A stretch of DNA of 64,000 nucleotides, from NCBI RefSeq assembly GCF_007655135.1, contig NC_045134.1, forward strand, positions 2,128,982-2,192,981. Reading direction: 5' to 3'. Positions 39,341 to 52,017 of this stretch are shown here, piece by piece (the first letter of the stretch is position 1; each line of letters opens with the position of its first letter). Source of the stretch: Punica granatum. Its lineage: Eukaryota > Streptophyta > Magnoliopsida > Myrtales > Lythraceae. The position numbers and the translations under genes were made by a program. The notes beneath the pieces were generated by a model. That model had not been told where the DNA came from and did no database searches. It saw only the letters and a program-made list of their open reading frames with translations.

Positions 39341-41570
39341 ATGGCTGTTGGGATTTTGGAGGTTTCGCTGGTGAACGCGAAGAGCCTCAGCGACCACGAT
39401 TTCTTCAGTACGTTTCCTTTTCTTCCAATCTGATAACATACAAATCATATGCTGTGGGTTGTTGACTTGACTCTCTTGTTTTCCTGCATTTATGTTTCTC
39501 GAGCTCACCATGGTTTCTGTTCTCAATCTTCTGTTTTCTATTTCCATTTAAATTGATAAAAGCAAGACACCAGTTTTCCAAGAATTGCCAGTTGTTTTCC
39601 TGCAGACAGCTCTTCTCTCCCCTTGAGGCTGTAAAATCAACTCAACGGCAAGATTTCATGTAGCAGATTTCTGGGTTGTTTCTGTTGTTTTTGTTCGGAT
39701 TTTGACAAGAATTTAACATTGTTTCCAGCAAAGGAAGCAAAAGGAAAACTGGTTTCTTTGTTGATAAGAGCTCAAATGTTTCTTTGAATACATAACCTTT
39801 ATCGTGAATGTATAATTTGCCTATTGACAGCTCTTCTGGATTTGTTTCCCGATGATGATGACAGGTAAAATGGATCCATATGTCGTGATCAAGTACAAGA
39901 ATCAAGAGCGCAAGAGCGGCGTGGCGCGAGGTACATTACATGTCTCTCCTTTTGATTACATCATGGAAAATGCAAGTGTAACACATATCTAGTAAGTTCG
40001 TAGCAAAAACTTTAACCTCATAACTTATGGGTCTCTATACAAACTACACGGGCAGACTGAATCGGTGATGGATCGATAGACATTTATGTTATACCGGCAG
40101 AGGCTAGACCATAACCATCGAGTCCAATCGTCTGGCAATGGCTGTGACAACTCTTCTGTTTAATTTGATTGAAGTCTGATTAGGGCAGCTAATGCCGGCC
40201 AACATAGAATTAGGAGGGATTATAATGACGAGAAACCGGTAGGTCTGAAGTCAAACGAACTTTCAACCACGGCCAAGTGAACGGTTGGCGAGTAGCAAAG
40301 TTTGAAGTTCTGTTATGAGATTGGGGCAGTGGCCATAATCAATGCGAAGTTTTGACGATGGCTTTGTGCAGAGGACGGAGGGAGCCCGACATGGAACGAG
40401 AAGTTCAGCTTCAGGGTGGAGTACCCCGGGGACGGCAATCAGTGCAAGCTCACTCTCACGATAATGGACAAGGACACTTTCACCGCAGATGACTTTGTCG
40501 GCGAGGCAACGTAAGCCCTAACAACCTTGCAATGGGGGATTTATTATGTTTTAAGGTTAATGAACTAAAAAACCATGAATTTTGATCACTTTTTCAATTT
40601 TGGTTCGAACTTTATTTTATGGCAAGAAAAGACACGAACTTTGATTTTCTTGTCAAGTTAGGCATCTGTATTATTTTCCATCCATTTTGCTTACGCGTCG
40701 AAAAACGGTGCCTACATGGCAACTGGTGACCCCGTGTTAGTAAAAATAATAAAAATTTAAAGAAAATAAAAACAAAGAGAGAAATGCTTTGATCGAAGAA
40801 AGGGTGAGTGGCCCGACTACCACCATAACCTCGATTAGGGTCATTGGTGACCTCAGAGAGCATTGTTCAGGGAATGATGGCCGGGATCAAGGCCCTACTC
40901 GCCGAAATAGGGATAATCCCTAAGGGTGGTGCATTGGATCGAGGCCCCACTCACCAAAATCAAGAGAATATTTAATTTGACGGTTTTCCCGATTCCGACA
41001 GGTAGATCCTTGATTTCGTCCACCACTCCCTTGATTAGGCTCATCGATGCCCTTTAGGGTAACTGACGACTTCAATTGGGGGCCGTGGCCCACCCTTTCT
41101 TCGACCAATGCCTCTCTCTTTTTTTCCTTTAATTTTTTAAAATTTTTGTTGAAGTGGCATGACATCATTTATCACGTAGATATCATTTTCCGTCAAGATG
41201 CCTAAATGACAAGAAAATCAAAATTCATGCCTTTTTTTTTTTGTTAAAAAATAGAGTTCTTGTCAAAATTTTAAAAGTGACCAAAATTCATACCTTTTTT
41301 GGGCCATTACCCCTATCCTTTATATATCGAACCAGGATACCGCATCAATGTTTTCTCCGAACCTATTGAATGTGCAGGATATTCGTGGAGGACTTGCTGG
41401 CATTAGGAGTCGAACAGGGAAGTGCTCAACTGCATCCTACCAAGTACCGTGTGATTGGAGCCAATCAGAATTACTGCGGTGAGATCCAAGTCGGAGTCTC
41501 CTTCCACCTGAAGGAGGAGGAGGAATACCGTGAACAGGAGTTCGGAGGATGGAAGCAGAGTGAATTTTAA
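39341..41570 (+). CDS. Small C2-domain protein (16-kDa phloem protein / elicitor-responsive type)
   Basis: A single C2 domain, a Ca2+-dependent membrane-lipid binding fold. Four exons: 39341-39407, 39865-39930, 40372-40510 and 41378-41570; 154 residues, the normal size for these stand-alone plant C2 proteins. The fold begins at residue 4 (GILEVSLVNAKSL). Calcium-loop acidic residues are in place: Asp20 and Asp26 in the first loop (DHDFFSKMDPYV), and Asp77, Asp79 and Asp85 in MDKDTFTADDFVG. The C-terminus is a charged tail (KEEEEYREQE). Related proteins in rice and cucurbits respond to elicitors or travel in phloem with RNA; which role applies here is unknown. Intron 3 contains a MULE-like insertion. 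The gene is convergent with AP3B. Confidence 0.93.
40554..41313. mobile_element. MULE-like element with about 130-bp inverted ends in a C2-gene intron
   Basis: The left end (from AGGTTAATGAAC) and the right end (reversed: GGGGTAATGGCCC) stay similar inward for well over 100 bases, including TGAATTTTGATCAC-like, TTGATTTTCTTGTCA and AGGCATCT segments. Flanks TATGTTTTA (40545-40553) and TATCCTTTA (41314-41322) agree at 7 of 9 positions, consistent with an old 9-base target duplication. The GC-richer centre has no supported gene. Confidence 0.7.
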
Positions 41571-41980
41571 ATCACTCGAGTTGAATGACTCAACCCGTTT
41601 TCGCCAATTTGTGTGTAGTTCATTAGAACCTGCGATCGATCAGCGGTTACTTCTCGTGATTTCGGCCACATGTCTTTTCCAACTTCTGTTTGGGCAAAGA
41701 ATGCTACGATTCCGTTAACAGGTTACCTGAATTAGATTTCCCACGCATCACTTTTTCATGAAAATTGGATCTTCCATCTCAAAATGATCAGATTCAAACT
41801 GGTATACGAGCTGCAAAATCTAGCGGTAAAGAATAAGCAAGTTACATCCCATCGACTTTGAGGAATTGCGGTGATGGCCAAGTGTCTCAAATCAGTAAAT
41901 GCAATTGTCTACTATGAACAAGAGGGCAGCACAAAAACAATGACCAGTTTCCTTCAGTGTACAACAAAAGAAACAGGACA

Positions 41981-44900
41981 TCATGGGGCTTCAGCTAGAA
42001 AATTCACCACCCTATTCAATAGATTCAACCCAAACACGGTTTCTTCGCAATTGACCTTCACGGACAAATTTAGTGGCTCGGAACATTTACCTTCTTCCAC
42101 AGTGACGGAGATTAGGCAGGGGACTGAACTGCTGAGGATCTTGCAGCTGAACCTCAGGCACAATCCCTTGGCATCATCTAGTTTGGAATCAACTGGCATA
42201 TCTGTGGAGACCAGGAAGAGGTTCGCATTGCTTAGCATCTTTAAGGCTATGCTCTCGCAGATTACTAGAAATTTGTCTTTCTCTATCGCGCCTTGGCTCT
42301 TGTCCTTGTTGAGCTCTACGAGGTGATCACAGAAGTTGCACCTGATTGAAGCCATTTGTGAGATAGAATATAAATTTAGTTTACTATTTTCGCCAAAGTC
42401 ATGTTCCTGCTATTCCATGCATTTTTATCAGGTTACGGTTGAAAGTCAACTCGCATTGGTGTATCCATACTAACAGTCTCTATTAACGTTTTCACTGGAA
42501 GCTCAGTCATTATGGGGGAGACGAAGAGTGCCAAACAGTAATCTCCAAACTCAAAGATATATTAGCACGGAAATTATTTACGACTAAAGAAGAGATTATA
42601 ACTGACCTCCTTATGTATTCAAACATTCCCGGGAGATGAGATTCCTTATCCAGGAACACTTCTATGCTCATATGAAGTGGTTTAACAAAGTATCCTATAT
42701 CAGGGCGCAACTTCACGGGAATCCTCTTGCCATTAGAAAGTAATGCAAGCTTCAAGGGTAATAAATGGTGATGGAAACGAACTTGAATCGTCCTTTTAAT
42801 AGCTTGACCTGGTTCCAATGATGTAACCTCTTCCAGGGGTACTAAATGAGGCACCTCGCTAAGTGATGGCACAGTACTGCCACAAAGAGGACGACAAAAG
42901 AAATTAGATTAATGACACAGTACTGCCACAAAGAGGACAAAAGAAATTAGACTAGAAAGCAGGAAAGAGAGGAGAGAAAAGGGGGGGAGGGAACGGTTAG
43001 ATCATGACGGAATGAGTTCTTCAAAGGTGAAACAACAAAATGTTGCTAGACAACCAACCAATAAATGCAAATATTCAATAAGTTAGGGCCAGCTTCGACT
43101 ACTTTAACTGAATTCACCCATTCAAGTAGAGAGAGGCAGGAATTAGAGCAACAGTCTTTTCATGCAAGAGATAGCTCATATTTTTTTAGATGGTTCATAG
43201 AGAACATAATAACAAGTGTAATTATGGCAATTGCTCGATCAGCAGCATTACAATTGACATAATTGACGCACCTTTCAGAGCCAACTACTAGTTGGTCAGC
43301 GGAATCCCTTTGGCTGTTAGAATCCTCGTCAACCAAAGTTATTTCTGGAACGACCTCGGCAGAACAGTTCTTGAAAAGCACTTCCACACACACAAGGAGA
43401 GGGGATATACTTGAAACCTCAGAAGAAAATGAATAGTCAACCTTCAATCCATTTCCATTGGCTGGATCTAAGAGTGTGTAAACTTTAGGTTTGACCCGAC
43501 TTGCAATATCACCAATACTTATCCTTGCTGAAGTTCTACGAACTCGATTTGAATCTGATTGATCTTTGTTTGCTAAACCAGGGTGCTCATCGAGCCATGA
43601 CTCCAAAGCGGTCTTTGACATCAGTTCCCCAACAGCCAAACTAGATTGAGGATCTACATTCTCGTTCCTAGGAGCTATTCCAACCTCTGAGATCTCAATA
43701 AGTGGTTCATTATTGCCATTATCTTCGCTGACAGAACCATTCTCATAACTATCACTGTTATTACTTGAGCCACTGATAGAATTCTGAGAACTATAATCTG
43801 AAGCAGTCTCTTCATCCAAAGATCCAGATGACGTATTTGAATCATTCATCTCATTCAGATCCATTCCTCGAATATCATTTGAAATTTGGTCCAGGTCATC
43901 CTGCAGCAAGCTACAAGGCTTTGGAAGAGGTTCATATCCTGGAGCTGCATGAAGAACAATCTGTGACAGAGATCCAGGAAGATAAAAGCGGCTATTTGGA
44001 GGTTCAGGTGATACTGGCTTCAGGTTGCCTCCAAATAAGTGCTCAAGGACTGCATGTTGCAGGTCCTTCTCTGCTGGTATGCTATTTTCAGTCTCCAGAA
44101 TCCGAGGACCACTGTTGTATTCAAGAGTTTTTTTTAAAAGGCGAGCTCGGTCACGGACATCATAGCTTATGTCACACTCAGCTAGGTCAAACACATAGTT
44201 TACAACCTTTCTAACGGTCAAGTGATCATCTCCTTTAGCGTTATATAGGACCTGCAGTGAAGACCAAGAAAAGAAAAAAAGTAGAGTTTTCAAGAATTAT
44301 AAGCAAAGTGGCCCTCCCTCCCACCCCCCCCCCCCCCCCCAAAAGTCCCGTCCTTTATGTACCTTAACAATAGCAGGGAGGATCTGAAGTTTTGCTTCCA
44401 ATGCTTCAGATTTGAAGCACCACGCAAGATACTTAAGTATTGTGGTTAACATCTTTGGAATAATTCCACCCAAGGTGTTGTATTCGCCCAACATCCAAAT
44501 AACCATTGCACGTGCGGCAGGAACTTTGATTGAATCCAGCTTACGGAACAATTGTATTATAACCTGTAATGGTAGAAGTAATTAAATAAACAGTGCAATG
44601 GAAGTGCCACATCAGAAACAAATGGACTAATAGAGAGAGTAAGCAACGCTATACACAACAATCGCATCATGTAAAGACAATACATAGTGGAAGTCCCATT
44701 CCCTTCAACAATCTTGACTGGATAAAGCATGCCTTTGTACTTCAGGTCAATTCTTCTTTTTCGGGTCAAAGAAATTTCTTATTACTTCTTAAATATCTTG
44801 TTGAAGGTTTGAGAACTCAGACTTAAAAGACAAAAAATGGGGAAAAAAAGAAAAGAACAATCTTAAGCCAACATAGACCAAGATTTTTAAGTAAAGCAAA

Positions 44901-47894
44901 CGAAAGTATTACCTTCTCATGCCTTAATGGGTTGTGCTTTACAATTGACTTTATTGACATTATTATTTGAGTCAAAACTCTCGATTCTTCATCCACGGAT
45001 CCAAATTCACTTGAGAAAATTTCTGTAAAGACCACGTTTAAAATAGATAGGAGATATATACTCAATAATCTTGCAATAGAAGAAGATGGAAACAAACCCT
45101 GTCTAGAAAGTGCCAGTAACCCATCCAAGCATGTCTCAGCCATTGCTGGAAGCCTTTGCGCGCACAAACCAATTGCACTGACAGTATCAGCAGCAAATCT
45201 CCTGTCTGGGTCCCTAATATAATCCTAGGCAGCCCATAATAATAATAACCGTCAGTCCTAGCCATATATTATCTAGTTTAGCTAAAATTTAAATGGAAAA
45301 TTGCACATTATCATCTACTCAGAATACCGAGACAGAAAAGCAACTTAAATCATTAATAGATTGTGAAATACTAAGTATTACCAAGATGAATTACACAAGG
45401 GAAAAGCCAAAAAGTACATCAGGAACAACATATGAGCTAGTAAGAGTTAGGTTATTTTGCAGAGGAAAGTTGCCTACTTGTAGGTGACAAAATACGTGCC
45501 ACTATAAAAGGATAAGTTACTGGAAATTAGAAGTGTCAAGGAAAAAGATACCTGAAACTCTCTCAAGATAGCTGATACAGACGAATCCATAGCAATGGAT
45601 GATAGTATGTCAAGCTTCAAAGATCTGATTTGATACGTATCAGACGAACTTATGAAAAAGTCTTCATAGTATGGTGCAAAGAGAGAAGGCATTGCCTTCG
45701 CAAAAACTTGAATGTTATAGAGCACCTAAGAAAGACAACAAGTTTAAATAATTTGAGCATCTTGATGGGGAAAAGTAGTCAAAAATGAGCACAAATACAA
45801 AGGCGCTGTATAGATATCATGTCTGGTTCTTATAAGTTGCACAAATAGTGTACGTCAGAATAAATGCGACATGACACTACAATATAGCAGGGCCTCCGGA
45901 GATTCAAACATCTTCTGGAAGACATGTAAAGAAAATTACAGCGGAGAACATATTATTGTTAATCAGGCTCAGAAAAAGAAGTTACCACGTATCTTGTAGC
46001 ATGAGATGATCTCAGGACAAATAAAAGCGGTTTGACAATTCTTTTTACATTCTCTACTGGAGCCATAATCCAGTGTACACCGGCAGCTGCAATTACTACT
46101 GCACTGTTATAACTCCACAACAACGGGGATGTACCCTGCAGCAGGAGCTTCACATCATCGTTGCTTTTGCTAGATGTGTACCTTGCAGAATCCAATGTGT
46201 TGGAACCCTTATTTATGTAACTTGAACGTGATAAGTACTCATCTGGTCCTTCAATATAAGACCGACATATCATATGAGTCAATTCAGAGTTCGCAGTATC
46301 CATCATGCCAATAGTTTCTTCTTTCATGAAGTTGGTAGTGGGATCATCTTCTCCCACATGGGGAGTCTCTGTGTGATGCAGAAACGACATAACGGATTCC
46401 TTTGCCAAGCCATGCTTTGCGATAACATAGCGTAAAAGGATACCAATTAACACAATCTGACCCCACTCCTCGACATCCGGAAGAATCTCGCACAATCTTC
46501 TATAGCTTTTACCAATCAAAGAAAAGTTATCTGGACAAACAGAAGCAAAAGCAGCAGCAGCAGCTCCTACAACTCCAGGTGAATTATCATTTAGCAGTAT
46601 TCCAACAACCTGCATTGCACATTATTTACACAGATCAACAAACTATACTGTAATTCTTTGGATGAGTGAAAAACATGACCATAATATTGGGTAGCTCAAG
46701 GAGTTGACCCTCTCAAGAAGTTAAAATTGCCATCCATCCCCCGGCAAACACAAGATAAGTCTTAAAAGAAAAATCTAGGGAACAGCACTTGCACATGCGG
46801 AATTCTATAACAATTGATATCTTTTTAAAAAACAGTGGAAACCACAAAAACAGAGATGCATTGTAACTCAACCTGATTCGGGAAAGGAATCCACGAATTA
46901 ATACAAGGGGAATTATTCAGACCTCTTCTATGCTGGAGTTATTATCTTCAATGCGCAGATCATACAACTTGGGCAAAGCACTAGCAGCACATTTTCTGAC
47001 ATAAACCGATGGATCTCTGGCACACTTCCCCACAGCTACAAGAACTAATGGTGCAATCACGTGAAGACGGATTCCCGCCATTGTGCGGAGTGCACATGCC
47101 CTCACCAGTGGGTTCGTATCTCCCAAGTCTTTCTGGAAACAATTAATGGAAAGCAATGCTTCATTTGGACGCCTATAAAATTCAAGAAAAGGAAGCATAA
47201 GCGACTTGCACCTACATAGCTGAGACAAAATGCCACTGAAATGGTAACCACAAATTATCGGTTTGAACATACAATTGATAGTTTGAGTCATCCATGAAGA
47301 GAGTATGCACAACTGTGTATGTAAAAAGCAATTAGGCGAAATTTTTTGCAATTTATTCATTGAGATGCCGAACAATCAGAACCGCAAGACACGGAGCAGA
47401 CGAATAATTACGATATTCATTTCTCTAAAGCACATACTTTTCTGCATAATGCAGCAGGTACAAGTAGACAAGTTTCTTCACTTCCAAGGACTGAGACGCG
47501 ACATTTTTGACAACCTGCAATTCCAGCATCACAGAGAAAGGAGTAAACTCCCGAGTTTAATTGCACTGGAGCTCGAATCAGAGCATAAACTACGAGAAAA
47601 TGGCGCATTTTCATCGATCAATACGTGGTAATCTAAATGATTGCTGAGGAGCTGAGAATTGAAGCTGTAGAGGGAGACCTGAGGGAAGAAATTGGAGACG
47701 TCGATGCCCTGGGCTATGAGAGCGAGCAATCGCTTGAGAGCCTCGCACTTCTCGGAGTCAAACTTGCTTTCCAGAAGCTCAACGATATTGCCATCCTCCG
47801 GATCATCGTAGAGGTGGGCGTCTGTGCCGATCCGGAACACCAGTGTCGACGCCTTGCTCAGAGTCTCCGCCGTGGCGCCAAACTGCGGGAACAT
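41981..47894 (-). CDS. AP3B: AP-3 adaptor complex subunit beta
   Basis: The large beta subunit of AP-3, which sorts cargo from Golgi/endosome to the vacuole. In Arabidopsis it is PAT2, needed for vacuole biogenesis. Eleven exons: 47679-47894, 47438-47514, 46923-47172, 45986-46609, 45552-45725, 45098-45224, 44913-45022, 44363-44563, 43272-44251, 42607-42876 and 41981-42341. Phases close to 1129 residues, close to the roughly 1115-1120 I recall for Arabidopsis. The N-terminal adaptin/HEAT trunk (to about residue 640) includes RIGTDAHLYDDPED, KRLLALIAQG and KDLGDTNPLVRACALRTMAGIR. A Ser/Asp/Glu/Asn-rich acidic hinge covers about residues 707-790. The C-terminal part (LPGMFEY, CEETVFGLNLLNRVVNF) matches the beta3 appendage. 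No frame breaks were found. The 17-base C run at 44324-44340 lies in an intron. Confidence 0.96.
44324..44340. repeat. Run of 17 C in an AP3B intron
   Basis: An unbroken C homopolymer (G on the coding strand), preceded by C-rich CCCTCCCTCCCA. It lies between AP3B exons 8 and 9. Confidence 0.95.
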
Positions 47895-49016
47895 CTAGTA
47901 CGGCCTGAAAGTTCTGATCTTCTCCTCCCTCCGCTGAGCTCTCGTATAAGAAGATTATGGAGATGAGAGAGAGAGAGAGGGAGAGAGGGAGAGAGGGAGA
48001 GAGGTAGAGATTGAGCTGTGAACGGAATTGCAGGCCGGAGGAGAGATTCTGAGCTGAGCTGTGGAGAAGACAATGGTGGCAAATCTCCTGTTTGGTTGCG
48101 GGGACATCCGAATTCTAACCTGGATTATCCGAACACCTCCTTTCCCTAGGATCTCTTTGGAAATATGTAAAAGTTATGGGCCTTATGGCCAAGAAAACTA
48201 GTGTTTTCAGTTATATAACTTCGTACATTCCAAGTAAAAAGATTAGGTCCTTCAGTGAAAAAATATTAAATTTGAGGGATCCCCCCTCAAAATCTCTGTC
48301 CTAACCGGCCACGCCTTCCTCCCTCTGCAGCTCTGCTGACGCTTCATGCCCCCTCCTCCATTGATCCTCAAACCGCCATTTCTGCAACACCGGGAAGAAG
48401 CTCGGAAGGATCACTGCCATTGCATTCTTCCTCCTTTTGGCCGTCGAAGGCGTTTCCACGAAGTCAGTTGTAGTAACTTTCCTTCCTTTCTGCTCTGCCC
48501 TTCAACTCATGTTCACCCATTCAAGCTGTAATGCAGATTTGTCTTTCAGTTTTCATGAAATGCTGTGCGTTCTTCCTGTAGCTTAAGGTTTCCTGTAGCT
48601 CTGTGGTCTTATGTTTTGGAGGAAATGAGCTCAGCTGCTCGATATGAGCGTGTTTGGTGCTCTATCCCGGTGCTCGGTTTTCTTCTCTTGATATGTATAT
48701 CTCCGACGACTGTCAACGGCTTCTTTCGATGGAATATTCCAGCGATGAGGCCAACCTTCGTTGTAATATCTATACACGAAACAGAAAAGAGCTTCATTTC
48801 TTCCTTCTCTTGCCTTCCTTGAACATTTCATTTGCTAGCATCTCTCTGTTAAGTGGAGACCGGAGTATGAGGTCTTAGCGTCCTTCACATTATCCATCTT
48901 TCTAAACTTTAACCCATTCAGAATGATCTTCAGTGATGCAGGTGAAGCAAATTTTCTATATTCTATTGGATCAACATGTTTTAGTTGCTTTTTGCACAGG
49001 CGACAGTTCTTAAACC
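47895..49016. promoter_or_regulatory. Shared bidirectional promoter region of AP3B (-) and the XS/XH gene (+)
   Basis: AP3B starts at 47894 going left and the XS/XH coding region starts at 49017 going right. The AP3B leader contains a (GA)/(GGGAGA) purine tract at about 47963-48006. On the other side, an acceptor (tttgcacag|GCGAC, near 48999) just before the XS/XH start indicates a 5' UTR intron. Short open frames in between are not supported as coding. Confidence 0.6.
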
Positions 49017-52000
49017 ATGAATCGAGCAGACATGGATGTAGACATGGCAGAGGATGGCGAGAAGTTTGTTTGGCCTTGGACAGGAATCCTGGTGAATATA
49101 ACCATCAGAAGGGTGAGAAATGGGCAATATGTCGGGATGAGTGGACGGGAACTGAAAAATGAACTTATGAGGAGAGGTTTTGATCCTGTGAGAGTTCGTC
49201 CTCTGTGGAACAAGCAGGGCCACTCTGGAAATGCGGTGGTGGAATTTAAGAGAGGTTGGGTTGGTTTTCATGATGCCTTGTTGTTCGCGAGGGCTTACGA
49301 AGCAGACAGTCATGGACGCTGGGATTGGTACGCTAGTAATGAAACAGATGCTGGGCTTTATGCTTGGATTGCCCGTGAGAGTGACTACAATTCCTATGGT
49401 ATCGTTGGGGAGTATCTGACCAAGGCTGGAGATCTTAAAACAGTTTCGGAATTTATGGAGGAAGAGGCTCGAAAGCATGATATACTCGTATCACATCTTA
49501 AAAGAGTAATAGAGCTCAAGGATAAGCACTTACAGGAGATGCAAGAAAAAAACGACCAAGTTTCATGGGCTGTTCACCAATTTACTGTCCTGAAAGAAAA
49601 GCTCAATGCAGGTTTGTTCCTCGGCTTCTGATGTTATGTCTTATATATTACGAATAGATGCTTGATTAGGCGTTATGTTATTATTTGGCTGTCAAAATGT
49701 CGTGCTAGCAAGAAGGGTGGAGCTTCCTGCTTACTGTAGGAACATAAACGCATGTTTTTTATATTCCCCTTTACAGCAATAGATAACATACGGATGGCTA
49801 CGGAAGATCAGTTGCAGAGAGTGCTCAACAGCCATGAAAAGTTCAAGTTGTGCATGGAATCTCAGGCAAAGGAGCTTGAGTTGTCTGAGTTTGAGCTAAA
49901 GGAGCGTCAGGCCCGGATTGATAGAGAAACAAACAACGTTGTAAAAGGGACCCAAAGGAAGGTACTATATACTTTTTTAGGGTCCCTCGTTCATGTTTTA
50001 AGATAATCCCTGTCTTCTCGCAGTGTTCTGATGTTTTCTTCGATATACGTAATGAAACAGATATTATGATGGTTGCTCTTTCATATTCTGTTAACTCGCT
50101 TGGCTTTTATCAGCCCTTTAATTATCATATGGAACAAACTCTAGGAACTACGTGTTTGCTGGACAAAACACCTGATTGACTCCTATTTCATCTTCAGAAT
50201 TCCATACAAGATTGTTCATTCCAATCTTTGGACTGGCCCAGAGCTGATCAAAATGTAGCCACACTGGCGAAGGATCAGGTAAGTCAGTCAGTTCTTAGTG
50301 TACTTAAAGAGAAAGCACTACTTGCATTTTTCACATATTGATGTAGTTCTCATCAGTCAAGCTATTTGTTTAGTGAAAAAATGAGGTCCTTCATCCTCAA
50401 ATCATCCAGTTGGTGTGGCAGGTTGAGGACAGAGGAGAACCGGAGTTGGAAATCGAACAGTTGGGATGGAAACTCAGAGTAAAGAGAAGGAGGCGTTCGG
50501 TGTCTGAAGAATGCACAGACAAGGAAGGAAGCCATACGAGCATACAAATACTTCAATCTCCTGTACTTAAGGAGCCTGAGGAACATGTTATACTTCATGA
50601 AGCTTGCCAAGACTTAATTAAGGTAATTGTATTTCTTCCGTTCATTTTTTCCTAATTAAAAAATTATAAATTCTTTCGTGACTACTTCTTGGATGATTTG
50701 ATTTACATCGCAGTGCACGTGCATAAGCAAAGTTAAACCACGGGATTTCCTTTTCCATTGTTTCTCGATGCTTTTTATTTTCTTAATACATTCATTTGAA
50801 GATTAATAATGTGATTGTTACTCGCATTGTAGGTAATGGAAAAAGCAGCCAATAGTTCTTGGATAGGTACCATGAAAAATGAAGATGTCAAAACAAGACC
50901 AGTCCCTGAAGTATTAGAGCTGAAGTATAATGAAGAACACGAAGCAGAGAGGAAACTTTCAGCACTGTGCTACTTGTGGAAGGAATATTTGAATAATACA
51001 GCCTTGAAGCCTTTCCCATTGACATCGAATGAAGGAATGCATTCGGTATGCTCATCATAGATGCCTTGCTGTAATTTATACCCGAATTAGTTCCTCTATT
51101 AAAGCAGTCTAGTGTGATCAATTTCACTCGAGACGGACCCTCAAGATGGAAGTGCCCTCTTAAGAGGTTGGCAGCGCTTAACCTTCCGTGCGGATTGAGG
51201 TTCTCCTTTCATTATTACACTTTAGATATGACGCTAAATTATGACAGCTAATGATAAGTGTTTGACGAACTATGAGGCTTCTTTATGAAGTACAGAATTG
51301 AATCACGCAGTTCATAAAATGTGAATCTACAGAGATGAAGAGACACACAGTTCTTTTCCAGATTGGTATATGATACATATGGTTCAAGATGTATGTATGG
51401 TGCATGCAAGTAAATTACTTGGATATTTTCAAGTAATTTACTTGTTTTTTACATAATTTACTTCAGTTATAAGTAATTTTCTTGAAAATTTTCAAATAAA
51501 TACTTGTACATACCATACATGCATTTCAGGTGTATGTATCATAGAATTTTCATTCTTTTCCTTTGTTTTTCGATGCTTTTCATTTTACAACATTTTAAGA
51601 TTAATAATGTCACAGTTTCTTGCATTGTAGGTAATGAAAAAAGTAGCCAATGGTTCTTGGATAGGTCCTGAGACAAATGGAGATGTCGAAACAAGACTGG
51701 TTTCTGAAGTACTGGAGCTAAAGTGTAGTGAAGAACAAGAGGCAGAGAGGAAACTCTCAGTACTATGCTACTTGTGGATGGAATATATGAATAATACAGC
51801 CTGGAAGCCTTTCCCATTGACATTGAATGTAGGAATGAATTCGGTAAGCCTATTATAGGTGCCTCGCTGTATCATACCCGAATTAGTTCCACCATTAAAA
51901 TAATCCCATGCGATCATTTTCACTTGAGATGGTCTCCTGTTTCAGGAAGTGATATGTGCAGAAAAGGAACAACTGCAAGGATTGATGAAGCCTGTGAGAC

Positions 52001-52017
52001 TGCGACAGCAGCCATAA
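49017..52017 (+). CDS. XS/XH-domain protein, FDM/IDN2-like, with duplicated exon and truncated XH
   Basis: Family members (IDN2, FDM1-5, SGS3 relatives) bind double-stranded RNA through the XS domain and act in RNA-directed DNA methylation. Seven exons if both copies are used: 49017-49611, 49777-49961, 50198-50278, 50422-50622, 50833-51045, 51631-51843 and 51946-52017; 519 residues. XS spans about residues 17-125 (EKFVWPWTGILVNI, GHSGNAVVEF, SDYNSYGIVGEYL). A coiled coil follows (about 145-300), with the family phrase ELEIEQL. Exons 5 and 6 both encode the N-terminal part of XH (EVLELK..EE.EAERKL). The usual zf-XS finger is absent: a TAA in frame lies at 49011, two codons before the ATG. The last exon ends early in XH because of an apparent frameshift. 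It may be degenerate. Confidence 0.85.
50748..51345 (+). repeat. Segmental duplication unit A (XH exon plus flanks)
   Basis: Begins with a CATTGTTTCTCGATGCTTTT intron stretch, includes exon 5, and continues through AAGATGGAAGTGCCCTCTTA to the 'gtgaatctacagagatgaa' end. It matches unit B except that about 215 bases holding the terminal exon are missing at about 51137. Confidence 0.9.
51366..51542. mobile_element. Foldback/MITE-like element between the duplicated units
   Basis: Inverted ends: TATGATACATATGG...TGTATGTATGGTGCATG at left, and a right end that reverses to TATGATACATACACC...TGCATGTATGG. The centre repeats AAGTAAATTACTTG-type palindromes. A similar AAGTAATTTACTT-rich segment lies at about 16440-16610. 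Non-coding. Confidence 0.6.

Noticed and set aside
43828..44214. 128-codon plus-strand frame
   Set aside because: It is antisense to AP3B exon 9, which is well supported by family similarity.
47637..47966. 109-codon plus-strand frame
   Set aside because: It is antisense to AP3B exon 1 and leader; no domain.
48346..48900. Several short frames that might be an upstream exon carrying a zf-XS finger
   Set aside because: None contains a Cys/His finger pattern, and a TAA in frame directly before the XS start rules out reading through from upstream.
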